A DNA stretch of 7,049 nucleotides from Candidatus Latescibacteria bacterium 4484_107. GTDB taxonomy: Bacteria; Latescibacterota; 4484-107. Of the stretch, positions 1-5,840 are shown one piece after another. Numbering within the stretch: the first letter of the stretch is position 1; each line of letters begins with the position of its first letter. The DNA is taken from the NCBI GenBank assembly GCA_002059205.1, contig MVCQ01000170.1, forward strand, positions 1 to 7,049. The letters run 5' to 3'. Position numbers and translations under genes: made by a program. The notes beneath the pieces are model-generated. The model made no database searches and was not told the DNA's origin. It worked only from the letters and a program-made list of their open reading frames with translations.

Positions 1-312
1 GGCAATTTGGGCATCCGTGGGGGGAATAGGTCTTCCTTTGGCCTTTTGTTCGGCCCGAATACGTCCGAACTCCTCCGACGCAGGCCGATCATAGTCCCAC
101 AGAAAGACATCCCGAAGAAAGGCATTTAGACGGTTCAGATTGGCTTCCCGGTGTCGGCTGGCGTACGCGGCAAAGTACAATTCACCCAGTACGGTCATGG
201 AAATACCGAAAACATGCCCTCCGGTGTGTAGCAGCCTAACACGTTTCGTAATGCGGTCATCGCCGTCCAACAGACGACTAACGTGGTTGGTGTCCAACAG
301 ATAGGAAGGCAT
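1..312 (-). CDS. vapC: VapC-like PIN-domain toxin, partial (C-terminus beyond window)
   Basis: The first 104 codons of a PIN-domain ribonuclease are visible, starting at ATG 312-310 and reading off the window at base 1. The protein opens MPSYLLDTNHVSRLL, the usual VapC beginning in which the first catalytic aspartate (D7) follows a hydrophobic strand. A second acidic residue sits in MTVLGELYFAA (E44), and a third in PIPPTDAQIA (D100), just before the edge. PIN toxins are Mg-dependent endoribonucleases that cleave tRNA, rRNA or mRNA when not held by their antitoxin; the target here cannot be read. The start codon shares one base with the stop codon of the upstream antitoxin gene (TGATG), so translation is probably coupled. 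A full-length member would be about 130-145 residues, so roughly 30-40 are missing, including the last conserved acidic residue. The family call is firm; the name vapC is by type, not by orthology. Confidence 0.88.
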   Translation of the reverse strand, partial: MPSYLLDTNHVSRLLDGDDRITKRVRLLHTGGHVFGISMTVLGELYFAAYASRHREANLNRLNAFLRDVFLWDYDRPASEEFGRIRAEQKAKGRPIPPTDAQIA

Positions 313-548
313 CACGCCTCGCTTTCACGCTCGATTGCGATCTCTGTAAGTAAACCATCCAACTCCCCCGGTTCAAACACCCAAGCCCCTGCATGGCGCA
401 GAATGGCCTTCGGAGAGCCTTTGTACATTGGCTTTTTTTGCTGCTTGAGGGTACCTATAAAATCCAGAACCTCCCGGAGCATCTGATCGGGGAGCCCCTG
501 AACCTCGGAACCCATCTGTTGGATGAGTATCCCGGCCTGAGATCCCAT
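312..548 (-). CDS. vapB: VapB-like antitoxin (DUF2281-type small protein)
   Basis: This is a 78-residue acidic protein directly upstream of the PIN toxin. Its N-terminal half carries LPDQMLREVLDFIGTLKQQK (residues 19-38), the leucine-rich LPxxxxxEVLDFIxxLK pattern of DUF2281-type antitoxins. Its C-terminal half (AGAWVFEPGELDGLLTEI, residues 53-70) resembles the toxin-wrapping tails of such antitoxins. The start at 548 is chosen because a strong Shine-Dalgarno sequence (AGGAGGTG, 563-556) lies 7 nt upstream. The frame stays open further upstream, but with no comparable ribosome-binding site, and that stretch contains the promoter. The expected role is to bind and neutralise the toxin and to repress the shared promoter; repression is inferred from the gene type, and no DNA-binding domain is obvious to me. 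The TGA stop overlaps the toxin ATG by one base. Confidence 0.82.
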   Translation of the reverse strand: MGSQAGILIQQMGSEVQGLPDQMLREVLDFIGTLKQQKKPMYKGSPKAILRHAGAWVFEPGELDGLLTEIAIERESEA

Positions 549-555
549 AAGGAAA

Positions 556-563
556 CACCTCCT
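556..563 (-). promoter_or_regulatory. Ribosome-binding site of the antitoxin gene
   Basis: On the minus strand AGGAGGTG lies 7 nt before ATG 548. It matches the anti-Shine-Dalgarno consensus almost fully and fixes the antitoxin start. The toxin gene has no comparable site of its own, which fits higher translation of the antitoxin. Confidence 0.75.
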
Positions 564-619
564 ATTCCGGATGTGGACCACTGAAGAACATGCGATGTGT
601 GATCCTGATGAATACGCTG

Positions 620-648
620 AATATAGGGAAACCACGGATAAAAGTCAA
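620..648 (-). promoter_or_regulatory. Sigma-70-type promoter of the toxin-antitoxin operon
   Basis: On the minus strand a -35 box TTGACT (648-643) is separated by exactly 17 nt from a -10 box TATATT (625-620). Both boxes are one mismatch from consensus (TTGACA, TATAAT) and the spacing is optimal. Transcription would begin near 612-614, leaving a leader of about 65 nt before the antitoxin ATG. A direct repeat, TGAATA (plus strand 609-614 and 618-623, 3-nt spacer), overlaps the -10 box and the expected start point. It could be an operator for autorepression, but that is only a guess from its position. Confidence 0.65.
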
Positions 649-683
649 GGGGATTGGTCACTGAAATGAGGGTACGGGGACAT

Positions 684-717
684 CCTCCTCCCATAGGTCG
701 AAACCTGGGGGAGGAGG
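684..717 (-). terminator. Strong hairpin downstream of fhs, possible terminator lacking a U-tract
   Basis: A 9-bp perfect stem (684-692 with 709-717, CCTCCTCCC/GGGAGGAGG) continues past a 2-nt mismatch into a 4-bp stem (AGGT 695-698, ACCT 703-706) closing a CGAA loop. It begins 9 nt after the fhs stop codon. No T-run follows on the minus strand, where the next bases are ATGTCCCC, and none follows on the plus strand. It may therefore be a 3'-end stabilising or pausing hairpin rather than a classical intrinsic terminator. It separates fhs from the toxin-antitoxin promoter. Confidence 0.5.
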
Positions 718-725
718 TTACATCC

Positions 726-2435
726 TTAAAACAACCCCACCACTTTCCCGGTTTCGTCAATGTCCACCTTCGTGAACGCGGGCACCGACGGCAGGCCCGG
801 CATCGTCCGCATCTCGCCGCAGAGCGCATACAGGAACCCGGCTCCGACCGACGCCCGGATGTCCCGGATGGGCAGCCGAAAGTTGGTGGGCGCGCCCTTC
901 AACGCCGGATCGTGGGACAGGGAAAGGTGCGTCTTGGCCATGCAGAGCGGGAGATCTGTGTAGCCCAACTGGGTATAGAGCTTCACCTTCGCCTCCGCCT
1001 CCGGCATGTAGTCCACGCCGTCTGCTCCGTAGATCTTCGTGGCGATGGTCTCGATTTTTTCTTTGATGGATGCTGCGTCCGGATAGAGGAGCTTAAAATC
1101 GGACGGCTTCTCACAGGCCGCAGCCACGGCTTCAGCCAACGCCGCGCCTCCTTCGCCTCCCCTGGCCCATACATCGCTGACGAAGGCGCCTTCGGCTCCG
1201 GCTTCGAGGGCCTTTTTGCGCACCAGTTCGATCTCGGCATCGGTATCCGCCGTGAACTTGTTGACCGCAACGACCACCGGAATTCCGAACAGTTTCGCGT
1301 TTTGGATGTGCTTTGTGAGATTGGCGCACCCCTTCTCTAACAGGGTTAGGTTCTCGTGGGTATAAGTCGGGTCCAGCGGTTTCCCGGGCACCACCCTGGG
1401 TCCGCCGCCATGCATTTTGAGCGCACGCACCGTGGCCACCAGCACCACGCAGTCGGGAACCAGACCGGAGACCCGGCACTTGATATTGAAAAATTTCTCC
1501 ATCCCGCAATCCGCGCCAAACCCGCTCTCCGTGACCACGTAGTCCGTCAACTTCAGCGCGATCCGGTCTGCGATGATCGAGCTATTCCCGTGCGCAATAT
1601 TGGCAAACGGGCCTGCGTGCACAAACGCCGGCGTATTTTCCAGCGTCTGCATCAGCGTGGGCATAATCGCGTCCTTCATCAGCACCGTCATCGCTCCGGC
1701 CACCTGGAGATCCTCAGCGGTCACCGGCTTCCGATCCTTCCGCCGTCGCGCGGCCGTCGTGCCGATCACGATCCGCCCGAGACGCTTCCGAATGTCCGCG
1801 AGATCCGAAGTGAGCGCGAGAATCGCCATCACCTCGGAAGCTACGGTGATGTCATACCCCGTCTCCCTCGGAACCCCGTTCGTCTTGCCGCCCAACCCCG
1901 TGACGATATTTCGGAGCGCGCGGTCACTCACATCCACCACCCGGTTCCAGTTGATGCTGTAAGGATCTATATTCAGCTTATTCCCATGTAGCAGATGGGC
2001 GTCAATGGCGGCAGCCAGCAAATTGTGCGCCGCGCCCACCGCGTGGATGTCCCCGGTCAGATGCAGATTGAAGTCCTCCATCGGCACCACCTGCGCGTAT
2101 CCGCCTCCGGCAGCGCCTCCCTTGATCCCAAACGTAGGCCCTTGCGACGGCTGACGGATGCACGTGATCACCTTTTTTCCGATGGCATTCAGGCCCTGGC
2201 TCAGCCCGACGGTGGTCACGGTCTTCCCCTCTCCCAACGGCGTCGGTGTGATGGCCGTCACGTCGATATACTTCCCGCTTGGCCGACCCTTGAGCTTGTC
2301 CAGCACGTCGAGGTGCACCTTGGCCTTATACTTCCCATACAGATCGAGATCGTCCTCCACTAACCCGAGCGACTCCGCGATCTCCCGGATGGGCTTCATC
2401 TTCGCCGCCTGAGCGATGTCCAGATCAGTATGCAT
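726..2435 (-). CDS. fhs: Formate-tetrahydrofolate ligase (10-formyl-THF synthetase)
   Basis: The cytosolic enzyme (EC 6.3.4.3) joins formate to tetrahydrofolate using ATP, giving 10-formyl-THF for purine and initiator-tRNA formylation. In acetogens and related anaerobes it also serves the methyl branch of the Wood-Ljungdahl pathway. The 569-residue product matches the family's usual 555-560 and is recognisable end to end. It has the N-terminal IAQAAKMKPI (8-17), the nucleotide-binding loop TPTPLGEGKT (63-72), the ALTSDLADIRKRLG block (207-220), MHGGGPRVVPGKPL (341-354), VAVNKFTADTDAEI (389-402) and the C-terminal MRTMPGLPSVPA (542-553), ending in VGLF. The start at ATG 2435 gives the family's usual MxTDxxIAQ opening and has GGAGGG upstream at 2444-2439. 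The frame remains open to a TTG at 2483, but that 16-residue extension is not family-like. The coding GC is visibly high. No obvious promoter lies in the 99 nt upstream, so read-through from the hydF cluster is possible. Confidence 0.97.
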   Translation of the reverse strand: MHTDLDIAQAAKMKPIREIAESLGLVEDDLDLYGKYKAKVHLDVLDKLKGRPSGKYIDVTAITPTPLGEGKTVTTVGLSQGLNAIGKKVITCIRQPSQGPTFGIKGGAAGGGYAQVVPMEDFNLHLTGDIHAVGAAHNLLAAAIDAHLLHGNKLNIDPYSINWNRVVDVSDRALRNIVTGLGGKTNGVPRETGYDITVASEVMAILALTSDLADIRKRLGRIVIGTTAARRRKDRKPVTAEDLQVAGAMTVLMKDAIMPTLMQTLENTPAFVHAGPFANIAHGNSSIIADRIALKLTDYVVTESGFGADCGMEKFFNIKCRVSGLVPDCVVLVATVRALKMHGGGPRVVPGKPLDPTYTHENLTLLEKGCANLTKHIQNAKLFGIPVVVAVNKFTADTDAEIELVRKKALEAGAEGAFVSDVWARGGEGGAALAEAVAAACEKPSDFKLLYPDAASIKEKIETIATKIYGADGVDYMPEAEAKVKLYTQLGYTDLPLCMAKTHLSLSHDPALKGAPTNFRLPIRDIRASVGAGFLYALCGEMRTMPGLPSVPAFTKVDIDETGKVVGLF

Positions 2436-2534
2436 ACTCCCTCCATTTTGGTGATGAATGATAACCTCCTGAAAAACCGACAAGATGCTTATGAGATTAT
2501 GCTCTGTTACCCGACTGCTCCGCTGCGCCCGAGG
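2436..2534 (-). other. 99-nt intergenic leader of fhs with two Shine-Dalgarno-like sites
   Basis: Between the stop of the exported-protein gene (2535) and the fhs ATG I see no convincing promoter, terminator hairpin or riboswitch fold. Two purine-rich ribosome-binding sequences are present on the minus strand: AGGAGG at 2470-2465, with no in-frame ATG at proper distance, and GGAGGG at 2444-2439, close to ATG 2435. The absence of a terminator leaves co-transcription with the upstream genes open. Confidence 0.4.
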
Positions 2535-3266
2535 TTAAGGCCGTTCCATAATCAAAAGCAAAGGACGACGGTCGTCCGGATCCGACGCCCTGCAATCGCC
2601 GTTATTGTCCAGAATCAGATAAATGCGCTTCGCATCCATGCAGAACCCTTCGGCAAGTCCATATTTTATATTGGAGTACCGCAAGTCCTCCCTGTTCACG
2701 ATGTGCCCAAAGGACCAAAGGTCTTTCTCTTCTAAAACCGGGCCGCCGTAAATTAGGCTGGATATAATCTCCGCATTTCGTTGAAGCACCAGCAGATCCC
2801 CGTTTTCACGGAACAGGTCGGAGAAATCCGCACTCCTGCCTGCGGGCAAGTTCAGGCTGGTTTCATCAGTGTTGAAGACCCTGACCGCAAAAGGCTCGAC
2901 GCTCCTATCCACTTCGATCAGACCGCGCGGCTGCCTTTCCGCGCAGACCAGCAACCCCGGCGCCGATTCCGGAATCGCGAATGTGAGATGGGGAACGAAA
3001 ACCGCGTTGGTATCCGTCAGCGCAACCCGGAATATCGTGTCATCGTGCTTGTCCGACACCGCGAACAAGGTATCATGCCAGATCGTCAGACCCGAAGGCT
3101 GGTTGTTTTCGGGGCCTTCCACGGGCAGCGCGTGAATCAGTTTCAGCGGGATGACAAGATCCTCCGAAGCCTTTGCAACGCTATCGGATAAAATTGTAGT
3201 AAGGATCAAGATGATAAGGAATGGTTTGATTATGGCGCTCCTAAAAGTGGTCCGCCAACCAGACAT
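2535..3266 (-). CDS. Exported protein resembling the phytase-esterase-like / SdiA-regulated beta-propeller family, apparently shortened
   Basis: This 243-residue protein has a likely Sec signal peptide: R5, R9 and K14 before a hydrophobic stretch (15-26), with a plausible AKA cleavage site at 31-33. The mature part carries QPSGLTIWHDTLFAVSDKHD (56-75), CAERQPRGLIEVD (108-120) and a C-terminal GLAEGFCMDAKRIYLILDNN (203-222) followed by DPDDRRPLLLIMERP. These resemble blades of esterase-like/phytase-like or SdiA-regulated propeller proteins, as I remember them. Members I recall have an extra segment between the SDKHDDTIFRV blade and the AERQPRG blade, and here only about 25 residues separate them, so an internal deletion is possible. 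ATG 3266 lies 26 nt inside the upstream acetyltransferase gene and lacks a clear ribosome-binding site, which suggests translational coupling. AGGAGC at 3243-3238 precedes only an ATA codon. The biochemical function is unknown. GC is lower than in fhs. Confidence 0.6.
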   Translation of the reverse strand: MSGWRTTFRSAIIKPFLIILILTTILSDSVAKASEDLVIPLKLIHALPVEGPENNQPSGLTIWHDTLFAVSDKHDDTIFRVALTDTNAVFVPHLTFAIPESAPGLLVCAERQPRGLIEVDRSVEPFAVRVFNTDETSLNLPAGRSADFSDLFRENGDLLVLQRNAEIISSLIYGGPVLEEKDLWSFGHIVNREDLRYSNIKYGLAEGFCMDAKRIYLILDNNGDCRASDPDDRRPLLLIMERP

Positions 3267-4383
3267 AAGGAACCGTCACGGGAAAAAGAACGCGCAGCAA
3301 GGGTTCTAACCCGCGGCTTATTTCTACGTCAGGATCGCTTAAAACATCCCTAACCGTCCTATGCCCTGCGATCAACTGCATCAATGTCGTCTGAGGCAGA
3401 TCAAGAAAGTGTTCCGACTTTTGCCCTGAAGAAATATTCAGCAAGCCATCACGAATTTCAAAGCTTGTATTTGCTACGTCAGTTCTAATGCTCAGAGAGC
3501 CGGAAAAGTCACCAAATTTAGAATCAGCAATCCTACGTCCCAGTTCTCCCGTTATCTTTTCAAACAAGCTCTTCTGATCGATGATCCGCATCATACCCCC
3601 GCCGTTCTTAGGATACCGGGTGATGCATTCGCACCCATATCCATGAACAAATTCGGTGAATGGATGATCTGGCGGCAGATACAGGGTCAGGTGACCGCAT
3701 CTTCGTTTTATGGCCATTTTAGCAAATTCGTAAAGGAGCGCGGGAAACAGCCGATCTTCCCGAGTTTCCACTTCTACCACGTTTACCTCTTGCTCCGATT
3801 TATCGAAAACCGCGTAAGCCAGAAGTGCTTTGTGATCATCCTCGATGACAAAATGATCCGGCGGCTGCCCGTATCTCGATCCTTTCCGAAATTCGGGGAA
3901 ATGCTCTTTCGTTCGTATAATGCTGCACGTTCTGCCATGATTATTTTCATTGTAAAACGCAAGCACGGAATCCATATCCCCTTTTTCGAGGTTTCGAATA
4001 GGATACGCTCCCGCATCCTTTTTGGCCTCTTCGGCGTCTCTGGTGGAGACCGTGCATGTATGCGAAGGCAGGCAAACCGCATACCCGAACTTCGTATAGA
4101 AATTTGAAATACCAAACAACATGGAAACATCGTAGCCTTCATGTTTCATGTATTCTACGGTATCTTCCATGAGCATGCGCATATACCCTTTTTTTCGGTG
4201 GTTTTTTTTGGTTTCAACACCCCCGATTCCTCCCATTCTGACCTGGGCTGAGCCAATTCTCATCTGATAGTCGATGACGGTCAGGAAAGCGACCACTTCG
4301 TCATCCACCCATAACTCCCTGATATGCTCTCTTCCCTCATCGCGGGTTTTTACGCGCATTTTTTTCTTCTCAATGGAACTCAT
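3241..4383 (-). CDS. Eis-like GNAT N-acetyltransferase with C-terminal SCP2-like domain
   Basis: The 380-residue protein looks like an acetyl-CoA-dependent N-acetyltransferase of the Eis type (two GNAT-like folds plus an SCP2-like tail). The acetyl-CoA-binding motif is GGIGGVETKKNHRKKGYMRM (51-70), where HRKKGY fits the R/QxxGxG/A loop. It is followed by FGISNFYTKFGYAV (90-103), the position of the acid-base tyrosine in Eis-type enzymes. A second, degenerate GNAT-like half spans roughly 128-270. The tail (about 280-380) has the SCP2-like pattern ending LFPVTVPYVWLADHF. A free C-terminal Phe carboxylate is part of the Eis active site, and this protein also ends in Phe. The first strand-helix unit of a GNAT fold seems short or absent at the N-terminus. 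ATG 4383 overlaps the hydF stop as ATGA, with GGGGGG a few bases upstream. The substrate is unknown; amines, peptides or aminoglycosides are all possible. GC is lower than in hydF. Confidence 0.82.
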   Translation of the reverse strand: MSSIEKKKMRVKTRDEGREHIRELWVDDEVVAFLTVIDYQMRIGSAQVRMGGIGGVETKKNHRKKGYMRMLMEDTVEYMKHEGYDVSMLFGISNFYTKFGYAVCLPSHTCTVSTRDAEEAKKDAGAYPIRNLEKGDMDSVLAFYNENNHGRTCSIIRTKEHFPEFRKGSRYGQPPDHFVIEDDHKALLAYAVFDKSEQEVNVVEVETREDRLFPALLYEFAKMAIKRRCGHLTLYLPPDHPFTEFVHGYGCECITRYPKNGGGMMRIIDQKSLFEKITGELGRRIADSKFGDFSGSLSIRTDVANTSFEIRDGLLNISSGQKSEHFLDLPQTTLMQLIAGHRTVRDVLSDPDVEISRGLEPLLRVLFPVTVPYVWLADHF

Positions 4384-5666
4384 ATTTGCCCCCCATGCGA
4401 TTTTCTCGATCGAAGTCGATGAAAAACCTCCAGCGCAGCGGGAAACGGCGCCAACGCCCGCTCAAAGATACCCAAATAATAGGCAATGGTCAAGCCATAA
4501 TTTGTGATCGGTACCCCCTGCTTCCGGCACTGGAGCATCCGCGAAAGCATCTCTCGCCGGTTCCACATGCAGCCGCCGCAATGCACCACGAGCTTGTAGG
4601 GACTCAGATCCTCCGGAAAATCGTGCCCCTGCACGGAGCTAAATTCAAGTTTCCCGCCCACGTACTCTGTCAGCCATCCGGGAATTTTCACGCGCCCGAT
4701 GTCATCCTCGATGGGATGGTGTGAGCAGGCTTCGGCGATCAACACGTGATCGCCCGGACGCAGATCCTCGATGGCCAGCGTCCCGCGCACGAACCCGGCG
4801 AGGTCCCCCTTAAAGCGCGCAAACAGAATGGAAAACGACGTCATCGGAATCTCCTCCGGCGTATCACCCGCCACCTTGAGGAACGCCTGCGAATCGGTCA
4901 CCACGAGCGCGGGCGGCCGCTTGAGCCGATCCAGCGCATCCCGCAACTCGCGTTCCTTGACCACCATGCAATACGCATCGTGGTCCAAAATATCCCGGAT
5001 GGACTGCACCTGCGGAAGGATCAGCCGGCCCTTGGGCGCTTCGAGATCAATGGGAACCACGAGAATCGCCAGTTCCCCCGCTGGCACCAGATCGCCGAGA
5101 ATGGACGGCGCGTTGATGAAGTCGTCCGGCGTCGCGCGGATCAGCGCCTCGCGAACATCCAGAATCCCCTCGCTCCGGCTGGCGACGGTCCGAACGAAAG
5201 GGATCTTGTCGGCCTTGAGTTGATCCATAATCCGAGCGTTCGGCTGGGCCAAATCCACCTTGTTGAACACGACAATCGTGGGAATCTCTCGTTCGCGGAG
5301 TTCTTCGAGGATGCCCTCCTCGAACGAATCCCAGTGGTCCGCCTCCGCCACGATGAGGCCCAGATCGGTGCGGTCGAAAATTTTCTTAGTGCGCTGAACG
5401 CGCATGGCTCCGAGCGTGCCCCTGTCGTCCATTCCGGCCGTGTCAATAAACAAAACCGGCCCGATCGGAAGCAATTCCATCGGCTTCTCCACCGGGTCGG
5501 TCGTGGTGCCGGCTACGTGGGATACAATCGAAACCGCCTGCCGGGTCAGCGCATTTAAGAGCGACGACTTGCCCACGTTGCGTCGCCCGAACAGGCCGAT
5601 GTGCAGACGAAATCCTTTGGGTGCTTTTCTCAAGTGCGATCCCTTTCCCGATTGATTTTTCCTCAC
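4380..5666 (-). CDS. hydF: [FeFe]-hydrogenase maturation GTPase HydF
   Basis: HydF is the scaffold on which HydE and HydG build the 2Fe subcluster before transfer to apo-hydrogenase HydA. Numbered from GTG 5666, the 428 residues show a GTPase domain with P-loop GRRNVGKS (27-34), switch-I GTTTDP (53-58), DTAG (75-78) and NKVD (135-138). After a dimerisation region comes the cluster-binding domain with CSHH (314-317) and HCGGC (362-366), the CxH...HCxxC signature of HydF. The typical DDIGRVKIPGWL and VPITNYGLTIAYYLGI follow the family pattern. The start is uncertain. GTG 5666 has no ribosome-binding site and lies in a repeat-like motif. TTG 5633 has GGGA 6 nt upstream and gives MRKAPKGFRLHIGLFGRRN, closer to HydF N-termini I remember. 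The coordinates use the longer frame. The TGA stop overlaps the next start (ATGA). HydE, HydG and the hydrogenase are not in the window. Confidence 0.94.
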   Translation of the reverse strand: MRKNQSGKGSHLRKAPKGFRLHIGLFGRRNVGKSSLLNALTRQAVSIVSHVAGTTTDPVEKPMELLPIGPVLFIDTAGMDDRGTLGAMRVQRTKKIFDRTDLGLIVAEADHWDSFEEGILEELREREIPTIVVFNKVDLAQPNARIMDQLKADKIPFVRTVASRSEGILDVREALIRATPDDFINAPSILGDLVPAGELAILVVPIDLEAPKGRLILPQVQSIRDILDHDAYCMVVKERELRDALDRLKRPPALVVTDSQAFLKVAGDTPEEIPMTSFSILFARFKGDLAGFVRGTLAIEDLRPGDHVLIAEACSHHPIEDDIGRVKIPGWLTEYVGGKLEFSSVQGHDFPEDLSPYKLVVHCGGCMWNRREMLSRMLQCRKQGVPITNYGLTIAYYLGIFERALAPFPAALEVFHRLRSRKSHGGQI

Positions 5667-5690
5667 CGCAAAGACGCAAAAAACGCAAGG
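5661..5690. repeat. Repeat-like motif of the TTTGCGTCTTTGCGGTGA type
   Basis: On the minus strand this stretch has TTGCG three times in succession (CCTTGCG, TTTTGCG, TTTGCGG), ending in GGTGAGG. It closely resembles a short intergenic sequence I remember as scattered in many copies through environmental bacterial genomes. Only one copy is in this window, so the multicopy claim rests on memory. The GTG of the longest hydF frame is inside it. Confidence 0.45.
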
Positions 5691-5697
5691 AACTTCA

Positions 5698-5766
5698 TTA
5701 AAGAAAAATACATTTGAGGGCGTCCACCTCGCCGAAGCGCCAGAACTTTGTGAGTTCGGATGACAT
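5698..5766 (-). other. 22-codon open frame in the intergenic region, probably not a gene
   Basis: An ATG at 5766 opens a 22-residue frame (MSSELTKFWRFGEVDALK, then CIFL) closed by TAA at 5700-5698. It has no ribosome-binding site and is flanked on both sides by repeat-like motifs, so it is more likely part of a composite intergenic element or the relic of a longer coding sequence. I recognise no family. Confidence 0.2.
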
Positions 5767-5768
5767 CA

Positions 5769-5796
5769 ACCTCTCACAGCGAATGGACGCGAATAA
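5769..5796. repeat. Repeat-like motif of the TTATTCGCGTCCATTCGC type
   Basis: The minus strand reads TTATTCGCGTCCATTCGC (5796-5779), followed by TGTGAGAGGTT. The hexamer GCGAAT occurs twice on the plus strand, at 5779-5784 and 5789-5794. The wording matches a second class of short dispersed intergenic repeat I remember from the same kinds of genome. Only one copy is visible here. Confidence 0.4.
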
Positions 5797-5840
5797 CTGC
5801 AAAAAAAAACGACTTTGCAGAGGGTTCCATTCAGCCCCTC
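5797..5840 (-). terminator. T-rich possible terminator after the DUF6544-like gene
   Basis: Just past the stop codon at 5841-5839 the minus strand has a 5-bp stem (GAGGG 5840-5836, CCCTC 5824-5820), then a run of nine T at 5809-5801 set about 10 nt further on. A second small stem, CTGCAAA/TTTGCAG (5797-5803 with 5814-5820), encloses part of the T-run. Neither is a textbook intrinsic terminator, but the T-run directly after the gene is suggestive. Confidence 0.35.

Noticed and set aside
549..635. Extended antitoxin starting at GTG 635
   Set aside because: It would begin between the -35 and -10 boxes of the promoter and lacks a ribosome-binding site. ATG 548 has an excellent one.
654..1991. 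Long plus-strand open frames opposite fhs (654-1340 and 1356-1991)
   Set aside because: They lie antisense to fhs, have low-complexity Arg/His-rich composition and no family resemblance. They are by-products of high-GC codon use.
2436..2483. TTG start at 2483 extending Fhs by 16 residues
   Set aside because: The extension is not like Fhs N-termini, while ATG 2435 yields the family's standard opening and has its own ribosome-binding site.
2436..2534. Possible tetrahydrofolate riboswitch before fhs
   Set aside because: The gene would suit one, but I cannot find the paired stems or conserved core of the known THF aptamer in these 99 nt.
4746..5558. 270-codon open frame on the plus strand opposite hydF
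   Set aside because: It is antisense to a firmly identified gene, rich in Arg, His and Pro as expected for a GC-rich shadow, and shows no recognisable motif.
5661..5800. CRISPR-like array
   Set aside because: The short GCAAA-type repetitions are not regularly spaced units with unique spacers, and no cas gene is present.
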